Shown here: in pieces, positions 54,629 through 63,700 of the stretch
How positions within the stretch are numbered: position 1 is the stretch's first letter
Layout of the letters: the number at the start of each line of letters is the position of its first letter
NCBI RefSeq assembly: GCF_020552705.1
Contig: NZ_JAJBZG010000005.1
Coordinates: 62,001 to 126,000, forward strand
Source of the DNA: Christiangramia sediminis
Lineage (GTDB): Bacteria > Bacteroidota > Bacteroidia > Flavobacteriales > Flavobacteriaceae
Direction of reading: 5' to 3'
Length of the DNA: 64,000 nucleotides
Notes under the pieces: model-generated
What the model saw: the letters and a program-made list of their open reading frames with translations, nothing else
Databases searched by the model: none
What the model was told of the DNA's origin: nothing
Made by a program: the position numbers and the translations under genes

Positions 54629-55228
54629 ATGAAAACTTCTATTACATTATCAAAAGTATTATTTAAGAGCTTATTTCTGGCATTTGTATTCGTTTTTACA
54701 TCCTGTGAAAAAGAAGCAGTTCCAGAAGATATTCAGGCAGTTGATGCCAGTACAAAAGCCTCTCCGGCTTCACAAAAAAGTGATAAATCTATAGTCGCAA
54801 TCGCAGAAGATGATGGCAGATTTACTTTATTATTAGCAGCCCTGGAATACACTGATTTAAAGGATATCTTCGAAAATGGAACCGATCAATATACTGTCTT
54901 CGCCCCTACAGATGATGCCTTTATCGCTTTGTTAGGAGAAGATATAGATCTAAACAGCTTAGATCCTGCGTTCCTGGCAAATATCCTTACTTATCATGTT
55001 ACCGAGGGTAGAAGATTTAGTAACAGTGTACTTGGAAAAAATAACTGGAAAGAGATCGAAACATTACAAGGGTCTAACATATACATTAACAGTACAGGTG
55101 GAATAGACACCAACGATGCAGATATGCAAGTTGACTCCGCTATCCTTGTGGAAGCAGGATTATTTGATATTGCCGCAAGTAATGGGGTGATCCATGTAAT
55201 CAATAAAGTTCTTATACCTGAAGAATAA
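54629..55228 (+). CDS. Fasciclin-domain lipoprotein
   Basis: 199 residues with a lipoprotein signal (FVFVFTSC). One FAS1 domain covers about residues 50-198 (DDGRFTLLLAALEYTDLKDIFENGTDQYTVFAPTDDAFIALL, NILTYHVTEGRRFS, NGVIHVINKVLIPEE). FAS1 domains mediate adhesion. It is transcribed alone, and its terminator follows closely. Confidence 0.92.
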   Translation: MKTSITLSKVLFKSLFLAFVFVFTSCEKEAVPEDIQAVDASTKASPASQKSDKSIVAIAEDDGRFTLLLAALEYTDLKDIFENGTDQYTVFAPTDDAFIALLGEDIDLNSLDPAFLANILTYHVTEGRRFSNSVLGKNNWKEIETLQGSNIYINSTGGIDTNDADMQVDSAILVEAGLFDIAASNGVIHVINKVLIPEE

Positions 55229-55249
55229 TAAACTTTGCCCTTTTTTTGC

Positions 55250-55293
55250 CCGATATATAAAAGCTATTCAATAGAGTGGCTTTTATATATTAT
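55250..55293 (+). terminator. Terminator after the fasciclin gene
   Basis: A 12-bp stem ATATATAAAAGC / GCTTTTATATAT (55253-55264, 55279-55290). The T-run is part of the stem. Confidence 0.55.
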
Positions 55294-55433
55294 AGCCTAA
55301 ACAACTGATATTCAATAGATAAATATTAACATCCTTTTAGAAAATCAATTAAAGTAATATTAAATAACTTCCGATTAACAACCTGCATGCCTTCAAACCA
55401 CTAAATTCGAGTAACCAAAAAATAGTAATTATT

Positions 55434-55973
55434 ATGAAAAATTTAAGCAGATTAGGTCTATTCGTGATGTTTATAACATTGATAAGTTGTGGACCAGGAA
55501 AGAATGGAAGCGGAGACGCTAATGCGCTAATGCAGGATGCGATGGAGGCTAAAACAGCTATGATCCAGGCAGATAAAGGTGTTGAGGAATTATTTAATAC
55601 TTCCGCAGGTTATGCTGTTTTCCCAAATGTTGGAAAAGGAGCTTATATCATTGGTGGAGCATCAGGTAATGGTGTGGTTTACCAAAATGGAACTGCCGTG
55701 GGATATTCAAATTTAAAGCAGGTAGATGTAGGACTTCAGGTAGGTGGAAAAGCTTATAGAGAAGTACTGTTCTTTAAAACTCAGGAAGCTCTTGAGGATT
55801 TTAAAGATGGAGAATATGAACTTTCAGGTAATGCCAGTGCGGTGATTATTGAAAAAGGTAAATCTAAAACTATTAAATTCCAGGATGGAATTGCGGTAGC
55901 TACCATGCCAAAAGCAGGAGCTATGGTAGGAGTATCTGTTGCCGGACAGAGATTTGGATATACTGCCAAGTAA
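55434..55973 (+). CDS. SYLF/YSC84-domain lipoprotein
   Basis: 179 residues with a lipoprotein signal (MFITLISC). The SYLF domain includes GYAVFPNVGKGAYIIGGASGNGVVY, VDVGLQVGGKAYREVLFFKTQEAL and AVATMPKAGAMVGVSVAGQRFGY. SYLF proteins bind lipids; the bacterial role is unknown. Confidence 0.92.
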   Translation: MKNLSRLGLFVMFITLISCGPGKNGSGDANALMQDAMEAKTAMIQADKGVEELFNTSAGYAVFPNVGKGAYIIGGASGNGVVYQNGTAVGYSNLKQVDVGLQVGGKAYREVLFFKTQEALEDFKDGEYELSGNASAVIIEKGKSKTIKFQDGIAVATMPKAGAMVGVSVAGQRFGYTAK

Positions 55974-55995
55974 TCTAAACATTCAACAAAAAATT

Positions 55996-56025
55996 TAAGC
56001 CGACTTAATTGTCGGCTTTTTTTTG
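55996..56025 (+). terminator. Terminator after the SYLF gene
   Basis: AAGCCGAC / GTCGGCTT stem (55997-56004, 56011-56018) followed by eight T. It also faces the converging antiporter gene. Confidence 0.9.
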
Positions 56026-56054
56026 CTCGAACTTTTCAGCTATAGAGCATCAGT

Positions 56055-57008
56055 TTAAATTTCGTTCTGTATAAGAATAGTGGTGTAAACCAGATAAGAT
56101 ACAAGGAGAATCAGAGCTTCCCATCTATCCAGCCTCTTTCTAGCTCCCGTAAACATAAAGATCATAAGGAACAGAGTACCGCCCAGTAATAAAAACACCT
56201 CGTTATTGAAGATGGGGTCATATACCAAAGGACGAACCACAGCACTGGAACCAAGAATAAGCAGCATATTGAATATGTTGGAACCAATTATATTACCAAC
56301 GGCAATATCAGTATTTTTCTTTAAGGCCGCCATAACAGACGTGGCAAGTTCTGGTAGAGATGTACCGGCAGCTACAATGGTAAGCCCGATTATCTTCTCA
56401 CTTAATCCAAAAAAACCGGCTATACTTGAAGCACTATCCACCACCAGTTTTCCTCCCAGTACAAGCCCAATTAAGCCAATAATGATCAATCCGGTGATCT
56501 TCAGGGAAGATACTGTCTTAGTTTCTGCTGGTCTCTCAACTGGTTTATTAGCTAACTGTCTTTTAATATAAAATAAGAACCCACCAAACAAAACTAGCAG
56601 AAAAACTCCTTCAAACCTGCTCAATATAGCCTGTTCACTTAAAAAACTATTTCCAAGAATATAGAATATTATTACAGCTCCCAATGAAATAGGAATTTCC
56701 ATTCTTATAGTACTTCTTTGAACTACTAGTGGGCTTATCAAACCGGTAATTCCAAGAATAATAAATAAGTTGAAGTTATTGCTACCTAATACATTCCCAA
56801 ATACCAGATCTTCTCTTTCCTGAAAAGCCGCCACAATATTTACCACCAGCTCCGGCGCAGAGGTACCAAAGGCCACTATGGTCAAACCGATAATTAGATC
56901 TGATACATTTTTAGCTTTTGCAAGGCTTGAAGCTCCTTTAATTAGCCAGTCAGCTCCTTTTATCAAAAGCAAAAAACCCAGGATTAAAAGTGAAATTTGT
57001 AACAACAT
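56055..57008 (-). CDS. Calcium/sodium antiporter, CaCA family
   Basis: 317 residues, 10 membrane helices in two inverted halves. The alpha repeats are in LIIGLTIVAFGTSAPELVVNIVAAFQ and KIIGLTIVAAGTSLPELATSVMAALK, with GNVLGSNNFN and GNIIGSNIFNMLLILG. YrbG-like. Exchanges Ca2+ for Na+ or H+. It is transcribed alone. Confidence 0.93.
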   Translation of the reverse strand: MLLQISLLILGFLLLIKGADWLIKGASSLAKAKNVSDLIIGLTIVAFGTSAPELVVNIVAAFQEREDLVFGNVLGSNNFNLFIILGITGLISPLVVQRSTIRMEIPISLGAVIIFYILGNSFLSEQAILSRFEGVFLLVLFGGFLFYIKRQLANKPVERPAETKTVSSLKITGLIIIGLIGLVLGGKLVVDSASSIAGFFGLSEKIIGLTIVAAGTSLPELATSVMAALKKNTDIAVGNIIGSNIFNMLLILGSSAVVRPLVYDPIFNNEVFLLLGGTLFLMIFMFTGARKRLDRWEALILLVSYLVYTTILIQNEI

Positions 57009-57275
57009 ACTCTATAAGCTAAGTATTTTCAGGATAAGCCTGATACTTTATTATTATCCGATTCATTTATTAATTACATCTAAAAAACAGCGCTAATGTA
57101 TAAAAGGCTTTCGTTAAAATTTCAGAAAAAAATCAGACGAGATCAATTTTTTTAAAACTAAAATGTCTCATACCACTCTAGTTTTGAGTACCTAAAATTA
57201 TTTTTATCGATTTGTAAAAGTGATTTAATTTTGATTTACATTTGACCCGTTTAACAATTAATATTTCATTATAAA

Positions 57276-57512
57276 ATGAAAAAATCAATTATGACTGTTG
57301 CAGCTATCGCAATGGTTTTAAGCTTTAGTTCTTGTAAAGAAACTACTGCTGAAACTACAGAAGAAACTGTAGAGGAAGTATCAACAATGAACGCTACTCA
57401 AGAAGAAATTATTGAGGAAGAAACCCAGTTGGAAGTAGAGCAAGACTCAACAACTCAGGTTGACAGCGCAGAGATTACTCCTGCAGAAGTTCCAGGTTCC
57501 GATAAGATATAA
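57276..57512 (+). CDS. Small acidic lipoprotein
   Basis: 78 residues: lipoprotein signal (IAMVLSFSSC) and a mature part made almost only of Glu, Thr, Val, Gln and Ser (TAETTEETVEEVS, EEIIEEETQLEVEQDSTTQ). No fold is expected; an acidic surface peptide is the simplest reading. A strong terminator follows at 57544, which supports a real gene. Confidence 0.65.
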   Translation: MKKSIMTVAAIAMVLSFSSCKETTAETTEETVEEVSTMNATQEEIIEEETQLEVEQDSTTQVDSAEITPAEVPGSDKI

Positions 57513-57541
57513 ATTATTAGGATAATTTGCCAATACTAGAT

Positions 57542-57572
57542 CTAACCGTGGTTTTTGCCACGGTTTTTTTAT
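57542..57572 (+). terminator. Terminator after the acidic lipoprotein gene
   Basis: An 8-bp stem AACCGTGG / CCACGGTT (57544-57551, 57558-57565) with T-run. Confidence 0.9.
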
Positions 57573-57667
57573 TTTTAATATTTTCCTTCTTTGCTCAGGT
57601 AGTATTATTATTGAGCATAAAAATTCCTGAGGTTCCGGAAATCGGAAATCACTCTAAACATATAGGT

Positions 57668-57745
57668 ATAAAAAAAGGCCTCACATTTCTGTGAAGCCTT
57701 GTCTTTGCTAGTAGCGAGGAATTGTGAAATATCGAACCAGTTCAT
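57668..57745 (-). other. Decayed tRNA 3' end with its terminator (copy 1)
   Basis: Reading the minus strand, ACTGGTTCGATATTTCACAA is followed by TTCCTCGCTACT (57737-57708), then a hairpin with T-run (57700-57671). The real initiator tRNA has ACTGGTTCGAGTCCAGTTCC...GCTACT followed by its own hairpin. The T arm is broken and no full cloverleaf remains. Confidence 0.5.
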
Positions 57746-57910
57746 ACAGGATTTAACGGATGTGGCTGCGTTAGAATATTAAGGAAGGAAGAGTTATATA
57801 TCACTACAGTTGTCTCTCATATGTTTTAACCAATACAAGGCTATATCAAACAATAAAATAGAATGAACCAATCGCTGTAATTGAAAAATAAATTATTTTA
57901 GATTGGAACA
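57746..57910. other. Gene-poor spacer
   Basis: No reading frame or RNA is evident on either strand between the two decayed tRNA-like copies. Confidence 0.4.
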
Positions 57911-57975
57911 AAAAAAAAGCCACTCAGACTGAGTGGCTTTTGATTTATTATCGGAAAATCCGAAATATCGAACAA
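57909..57975 (-). other. Decayed tRNA-like 3' end with terminator (copy 2); terminator of the YegP-like gene
   Basis: Minus strand: GTTCGATATTTCGGATTTTCC (57973-57953) shares GTTCGATATTTC with copy 1. A 10-bp hairpin AAGCCACTCA / TGAGTGGCTT (57917-57926, 57930-57939) follows, with eight T. The tRNA relation is weaker than for copy 1. The hairpin can end the YegP-like transcript. Confidence 0.4.
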
Positions 57976-58027
57976 AATTATCCTTGATATTCAAGCTATC
58001 ATTTATATTAAATTTGCCCAGGAAGGT

Positions 58028-58354
58028 TTATGATTGGTCATCGACTTTAGCATCTGGAGCATTTTTACCTACTGAAGCTATACCATTTTCCATGGCTGAA
58101 ACAGTTGTATAAACCTCACTGGTACCAATCACCTGACCATTAGTAGATTTCAGGTTAAATTTGTGTCCCGTTGCCGTTTCTTTACGTTCGAAGCGTTCAT
58201 CAGATTGTGAATTTGTACGTACAGACTCGATACCATTCATACATGAAGGTTTAGCTTTATAACCTTCACTACTTAAAATAACCTGGCCATTACCTGCTTT
58301 TAAATTAAAACGAAATTCTCCCGCTTTATCTTTTTTAATTTCAAATTTTCCCAT
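58028..58354 (-). CDS. YegP-family (DUF1508) protein
   Basis: 108 residues made of two DUF1508 repeats: FEIKKDKAGEFRFNLKAGNGQVILSSEGYKAK...MNGIESVRTN and FERKETATGHKFNLKSTNGQVIGTSEVYTT...MENGIASVGKN. A small soluble beta-rich protein of unknown function, widespread in bacteria. Lies between the initiator tRNA and decayed tRNA copies. Confidence 0.92.
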   Translation of the reverse strand: MGKFEIKKDKAGEFRFNLKAGNGQVILSSEGYKAKPSCMNGIESVRTNSQSDERFERKETATGHKFNLKSTNGQVIGTSEVYTTVSAMENGIASVGKNAPDAKVDDQS

Positions 58355-58444
58355 TAATAATAGTTGTTTTAGTTAATTTATTTTAAATATACAAAAAACA
58401 GACGATTAGGGTTTTGCACTTTTAAAAAAGCAAAAAGGGAATAA

Positions 58445-58476
58445 CGAAAAAACCACCTCAAAAAGGCGGTTTTTAA
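58445..58476 (-). terminator. Terminator of the initiator tRNA
   Basis: AAAACCACCT / AGGCGGTTTT, with one A-C mismatch and a short CAAAA loop, followed on the minus strand by T-run. Confidence 0.8.
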
Positions 58477-58481
58477 TTCAG

Positions 58482-58554
<73 letters not shown>

Positions 58555-58577
58555 ATGTATTTTCCAATATCTGTCAA

Positions 58578-58644
58578 AGCTTCGGGTTATAATCCCGATG
58601 TGCGGACTTTAAATCGAGTTTGCAAAAGCTAACTCTATCCCGCG
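58578..58644 (-). pseudogene. Degenerate copy of the initiator tRNA (copy 3)
   Basis: On the minus strand CGCGGGATAGAG is identical to the tRNA 5' end. The D region then diverges and is expanded, and the anticodon arm is back as TCGGG-ATTATAA-CCCGA, whose loop would read TAT instead of CAT. The T arm and 3' acceptor strand are absent. It lies 23 bases 5' of the real tRNA. Probably a decayed tandem copy. Confidence 0.6.
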
Positions 58645-58830
58645 ATATTGGACGGCAAATATAAGACAGAAAAAAGGATTCTTCCAAACTTTTTTGAGAA
58701 AATATTTACTTGAAAATTCATTGAATTGCTTTACGTCTGTTTTCCAGTATGTATGTCCATCATTGTGATCTTAAATAAGGATTTGAACCCTATTTACGGT
58801 AGAATTATGTAACATCAATACTTGATTTTC
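58645..58830. other. Spacer upstream of the tRNA copies
   Basis: AT-rich, no reading frame; probably holds the tRNA promoter on the minus strand, but no clear box is picked out. Confidence 0.3.
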
Positions 58831-59184
58831 TTACTGAGAGATCCAATTAATCGCTTCTAAACGATCATTGTTAGAAAAAGATCGTACATCTGCATCCATG
58901 AATACATCTTTCATAGATGCATAGGCTTTAAACCATTCCAGATTGGTTACTATAGCTATTTTCCCAAACTGTCCTGAATGCTTTGTCTTAAAAACAATAT
59001 CCTTCATGAGAGCAGAAAATGAAAACTGGTTCCCCTCTGTGATTTCCACAAAGAGATTTACCATTTCATGCTTCCTCAATTTTGAATCAATAGCCTCATG
59101 AATCTTTTCAATAAGTTCTTTATCAATATCATCATTAACTAAGAAACCTACTACATGATCGGCAAATTCGAAGGTGGAAATCAT
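58831..59184 (-). CDS. SpoIIAA/STAS-like protein
   Basis: 117 residues from the ATG at 59184 (MISTFEFADHVV). DIDKELIEKIHEAIDSKLRKHEMVNLFVEI and GKIAIVTNLEWFKAYASMKDVFMDADVRSFSNNDRLEAINWI match the SpoIIAA-like (STAS_2) family. An upstream in-frame ATG adds nine residues. Function unknown. 65 bases after the CPXCG gene, so it may be the last gene of the efflux operon. Confidence 0.82.
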   Translation of the reverse strand: MISTFEFADHVVGFLVNDDIDKELIEKIHEAIDSKLRKHEMVNLFVEITEGNQFSFSALMKDIVFKTKHSGQFGKIAIVTNLEWFKAYASMKDVFMDADVRSFSNNDRLEAINWISQ

Positions 59185-59249
59185 TGGAAATTGTTTATTA
59201 CAATATAACAAATAGATTGACCCCTCCTTCTCAAAAACCAGTTAAATGA

Positions 59250-59432
59250 TTATTGCTCAATATCTAAAGACTGAAATTCCACCAGTTCATTTTCTTCAAA
59301 AGCTACCTTGAATTCGATAGGCCGGCAGCAAACTTCACAATCTTCAATATAAGTTTGTCGGGTGACTGAAGGATCTAGAAGTACCGATATTTCCTCCCAG
59401 CAATATGGACATTGAAAAAAATGTTCGTACAT
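59250..59432 (-). CDS. CPXCG-motif cysteine-rich small protein
   Basis: 60 residues with a CPYC near residue 8 and CEVCC near residue 32, spaced as in a four-Cys zinc ribbon; the family is CPXCG-motif proteins of unknown role. Its start is 3 bases after the TolC stop, so it is in the same operon. Confidence 0.85.
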   Translation of the reverse strand: MYEHFFQCPYCWEEISVLLDPSVTRQTYIEDCEVCCRPIEFKVAFEENELVEFQSLDIEQ

Positions 59433-59435
59433 ACA

Positions 59436-60773
59436 TTATAATTCTATATTCAACAACTGCCCGGTTAATTGCAGCAGTTGTAATTCTGAAAGTTTTGCGT
59501 CATATTTTGCAAGATTCAGGCTGGTTCTTGCATCAATAAGGTTTATTTGTGCCTGTCTGAATTCTATAGAGCTTATTCTACCAAGCTTATACTGTTCTTC
59601 AGAACGATTAAAATTATCGAGATTAGTCTTAACATTCTGTTCCTGAACTTGTAAAATATAAAGCTTATTCCGGTAATTTCCGAGGGCATTTTGAATATCC
59701 CGACGTATTTCGTTCTCCAGTTGCTGCTTTAGCAACTCCTGACTGTTATACCTTATCTTTGAATTTTTAATCTGAACATTCGTAGCCCCGCCATCAAAAA
59801 TATCCCATCTAAGACTTACCCCTGCCGCAAAACCATCGGTTGTGGTGGTAGAACCTGGAAAGAATGCCGTCGCGGCGCTTCGATTCCTGTTCCAGCCATA
59901 GGACCCGGTAAGATCTACGCTTGGCAGGTAACCAGATTTGCTTATTTTGATATCGTAATCGCTTATTTCCAAATTTTGCTCTATTTGAAGCAAGGAAACA
60001 TTATTCATTTCAGCTTTATCAATAAAACTTTCCAACTCAAGTTCTGTAACAAAATAAACCGTGGTATCTACTTCAAATTCATTTGCACTGATCTCCCTAT
60101 TCAACAATACATTAAGATCTCGTTTGGTATTTTTTAATTGCTGGGCAGTTTCCAGTAAGGCAATACTATCATTATTCACATCTACCCTCGCATTTAGAAC
60201 TACCAGATTATTGGCCTGTCCATACTCAAATTGATATTGTGCCCTGGTGACCCTGTTCTTTGATATTTCAAGAGTTTCTTCCAGCACCCCTATATTTTCA
60301 GAAAGCCGGGCAATCTCATAATAAACACTCATGATCTGCAAAACAGAATTCTCAATTGTTTCCCTGGCCTGAAGCTGAGAGAGATCATACTGTTCCTTTA
60401 AGCTCTTATAGTTATAATACCTTCCCAAGCCGTCAAAAAGCGTATAGCCCATGTTGATGGATGCATTATACCTGTTGCTTTCAATACCTCTCTGGTCTAC
60501 GATATCCCCCTCATTTGGCTCGGTAAGCCTGTCATTAAGATCATAATCTGCTCCAGCGAGTCCGGTTAAAGTCGGCAGGTAACCTGAATTCCAAATGCTC
60601 TGATTATTTTCCGCAATTTCAACTTCGTTATTTGCCAGTCTGATTCCGAAATTTTCTTCAAGAGCCCGGGCAATTACCTCTTCTTTAGTAAGAACCTTTT
60701 GTTGCGCAAAACTATTAGCAGTACTAAAAAATATGATCGAACAATAAAAAATGAATTGTATTAATCTCATCAA
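59436..60773 (-). CDS. TolC-family outer membrane efflux protein
   Basis: 445 residues with signal peptide (FIFYCSIIFFSTANSFAQQ). TolC repeats are shown by EENFGIRLANNEVEIAENNQSIWNSGYLPTLTG and GYLPSVDLTGSYGWN, with long helices such as QLENEIRRDIQNALGNYRNKLYIL. Forms the outer membrane channel for the RND pump, whose gene lies 3 bases upstream. Confidence 0.94.
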   Translation of the reverse strand: MMRLIQFIFYCSIIFFSTANSFAQQKVLTKEEVIARALEENFGIRLANNEVEIAENNQSIWNSGYLPTLTGLAGADYDLNDRLTEPNEGDIVDQRGIESNRYNASINMGYTLFDGLGRYYNYKSLKEQYDLSQLQARETIENSVLQIMSVYYEIARLSENIGVLEETLEISKNRVTRAQYQFEYGQANNLVVLNARVDVNNDSIALLETAQQLKNTKRDLNVLLNREISANEFEVDTTVYFVTELELESFIDKAEMNNVSLLQIEQNLEISDYDIKISKSGYLPSVDLTGSYGWNRNRSAATAFFPGSTTTTDGFAAGVSLRWDIFDGGATNVQIKNSKIRYNSQELLKQQLENEIRRDIQNALGNYRNKLYILQVQEQNVKTNLDNFNRSEEQYKLGRISSIEFRQAQINLIDARTSLNLAKYDAKLSELQLLQLTGQLLNIEL

Positions 60774-60776
60774 AGC

Positions 60777-63700
60777 TTATTTATCTTGAGGTTGAAATTT
60801 CTTTTCCTGAGAATTTCTCTGGCCATTTGCCTCATTGAGTTCATCCTGACGCTTGTTTTCCTCATTTTGTTCCTTTATAGCTCGCTCCACAGATTCCCTG
60901 CTCACCTTTTCACCGGTTTTTAACCACTTTATTTTCGTCTTTGTAGTATTTGTCAAAGACAACAGCAGCGGTAATACCAATAAGGTTAGAAAGGTTGCTA
61001 TAAAAATACCGTAGGCAATTGAAATAGCCATTGGTTTTAAAAACTGAGCCTGACGGCTTTTCTCCAATAAAAGTGGTGCAATACCGGCAATAGTTGTTAA
61101 TGAAGTAAGGAAAATTGCTCTAAAACGTGATTTACCAGCTTCAATAAGAGCTTTATCATAGCGCATACCATCCCTGAGGTAAGTATTGAACTTTCCTATT
61201 AATACTAAGCCATCATTTACCATAATCCCGACTAAAGCAATGATTCCCAAAAGGGAAAGAATATTTACCGGAAAACCGTGTATGAAATGACCCCAGGCAA
61301 CACCAATAATACTAAATGGAATCATTAGGATCAATAAAAATGGCTGACTGTAACTTCTAAATGTAAAGGCTATTACAGCATAGATCAAAAATAGAATTAC
61401 AGGAAACACTTTCTGCGCGGACTTCGTCAGTTTTTCTGCCTCACGGTTCTGCCCTTCGTAAGAAACCGATACACTTGGATATTTAGAAAGAATGCCTGGT
61501 AGAATGTTCTCATCTATATTGGCAATAGCATCGGTAGCACTTGCATCTGGATCCTCCATGTCTGCCTCTACCCTAATTTCCCGCAATCCTTCTAAATGAC
61601 TTATTGACTCCGTGCCTCGACGAATACTGTAACTGGCGATCTCACCAAATGGAACACGGTCCCCTTGCGGAGTTACAATACGCATGTCATCAAGATCATT
61701 AATAGATTCCCTATTTTCACGATCGTATCTTACCCAAACACGAATCTCATCCTGTCCCCTCTGAAATCGCTGAGCCTGAAGACCGAAAAATCCGGCACGA
61801 ACCTGACTCATTACCGTGCTTAAATTTAGTCCAAGGGCATACGCATTTTCTTTTAGATCTATCGTTATCTCCTTAATACCATCTGGATCAGTGTCAGTAA
61901 CGTCTTTAAGACTTGAATTTTCATCCATAGCCTCCTTCAACTCCTCCTTCGCATTTTCAAGCTCCTCCATATTATTACCTAATAAGGATACCGAGACAGG
62001 TTTTCCTCCAAAATTTCCACCTGAACCAAATGTTAAGCGTTCCACACCATAGACTTCACCCACTTCATCTCTTATGGCATTGGTAATTTCAGGAGAACCA
62101 AAATCGCGTTCTTCACCAGGTAACAAATTCACTCTAAGAGAGGCCTTATTATTTCCAGGCCCTACGCGACGAACTATATTTTGTACCACTTCTTTATTAC
62201 CGGTTTGACGAGCGGTAAAATCTTCATTTACGCGCCATGCGGCATCTTCAACCATAGATATGATACTATCTGTCTTTTTAGGATTTGTTCCTTCCGGCAT
62301 CAATAGATCAATACTAACCCTGTCACTTGCAATACTTGGGAAAAGTGTTACATTCACTACTCCACCCATTACTGAGCCAATAGTTAGAATAAACAAGGTG
62401 ATTAGAATAGACAGACTCAAGAAACGATTGGCTACCGTTGCACGAATTACCGGTTCATATAGCCTATCCCGCAAATACTGCATAAAACGGTCACCGTATT
62501 CGTTAAATTTCCTCAATTTCAGAAATAATTTCGCCAGACCCTTCTTTTTTTGTTTTTCTTCCTCAGTTTCCCTTACCAGAGCTTTGGAGTGCGCAATATG
62601 AGCGGGGAGAATAATTAAAGCTTCAACCAGGGAAACCACCAGCGTCAAAATTACAACAGTACTAACCTCCCCAAAGAATTGACCTATACGGCTATCTAAA
62701 AATAAGAAAGTGGAAAAAGCCAGAACGGTAGTAATTATTGCTGAAAGGATTGGCGGTAAAACTTCCAGAGTTCCGTCTATGGCTGCCTGTACAGGTTTTT
62801 TACCTCTTTCATAATGCTGGTAAATATTTTCTGAAATCACAATACCGTCATCCACCAAGATCCCGATTACGATGATCATTCCAAAAAGAGAGAGTACATT
62901 GATAGTCACACCAAATGACCCTGCAAAAATGAACATTCCTAAGAAAGAAATAGGCAACCCAAAAGCTACCCAAAATGCCAGACGAGTATTTAGGAAGAAT
63001 GATAGGAATAGCAATACCAGAATAATTCCAACAGCTCCATTTTCAATAAGCAGCTGTGTTCTTTGATTCAAAGTGATACTACGATCATCTTCTACAATGA
63101 TCTGCAGCGTATCGTTTTTCTGATTAAACTCTTCTACATAGGCACGCACTTTTTCGGCGGCAGAGATAAGGTCCTCATTATTGGTAGTGGAAATATTAAC
63201 ACTTACAGCAATTTGACCATTTATATAGGAAGCATTCGGTGTTTCTGAGAAACGGTCTCTAATTGTAGCTACATCATCTAATGTAACCGTAGTTCCATCA
63301 GGCTGAGACTTAACCACCAGGTTATTTAGTTCTTTACCGTAATAAGACCTGTTATCGGCTCGAATTAAAAAGTCTTCTTGCTGGGTTTTAATACTTCCAC
63401 CAGTAGTTAAAATATTTGCCTGAGATACAGCCTGTGCTACTTCAGTAAAAGTAAGATTATAAGCTAGCAGATCATTTTCGTTTACTGCGATCTCGATCTC
63501 TTCTTCGGGAAATCCTGACAATTCAATTTGCGAAAGGCCATCCATGTTACGCAAATCATATTCTATCTGCCTCCCAATTTGTTTAAGTGTGGCCAGGTCA
63601 ACCCCTTCTCCACTAACAAAAAAATCGAAAGTCTCTCTAATGTTTTCCTGCTTGGCGACGACCAGCGGCTCCATACCGGTTGGAAAGTTAGGGACGCGGT

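Noticed and set aside
58578-58644. Functional second tRNA with TAT anticodon
   Set aside because: The T arm and 3' acceptor strand are missing, and the D region is expanded, so it cannot fold.
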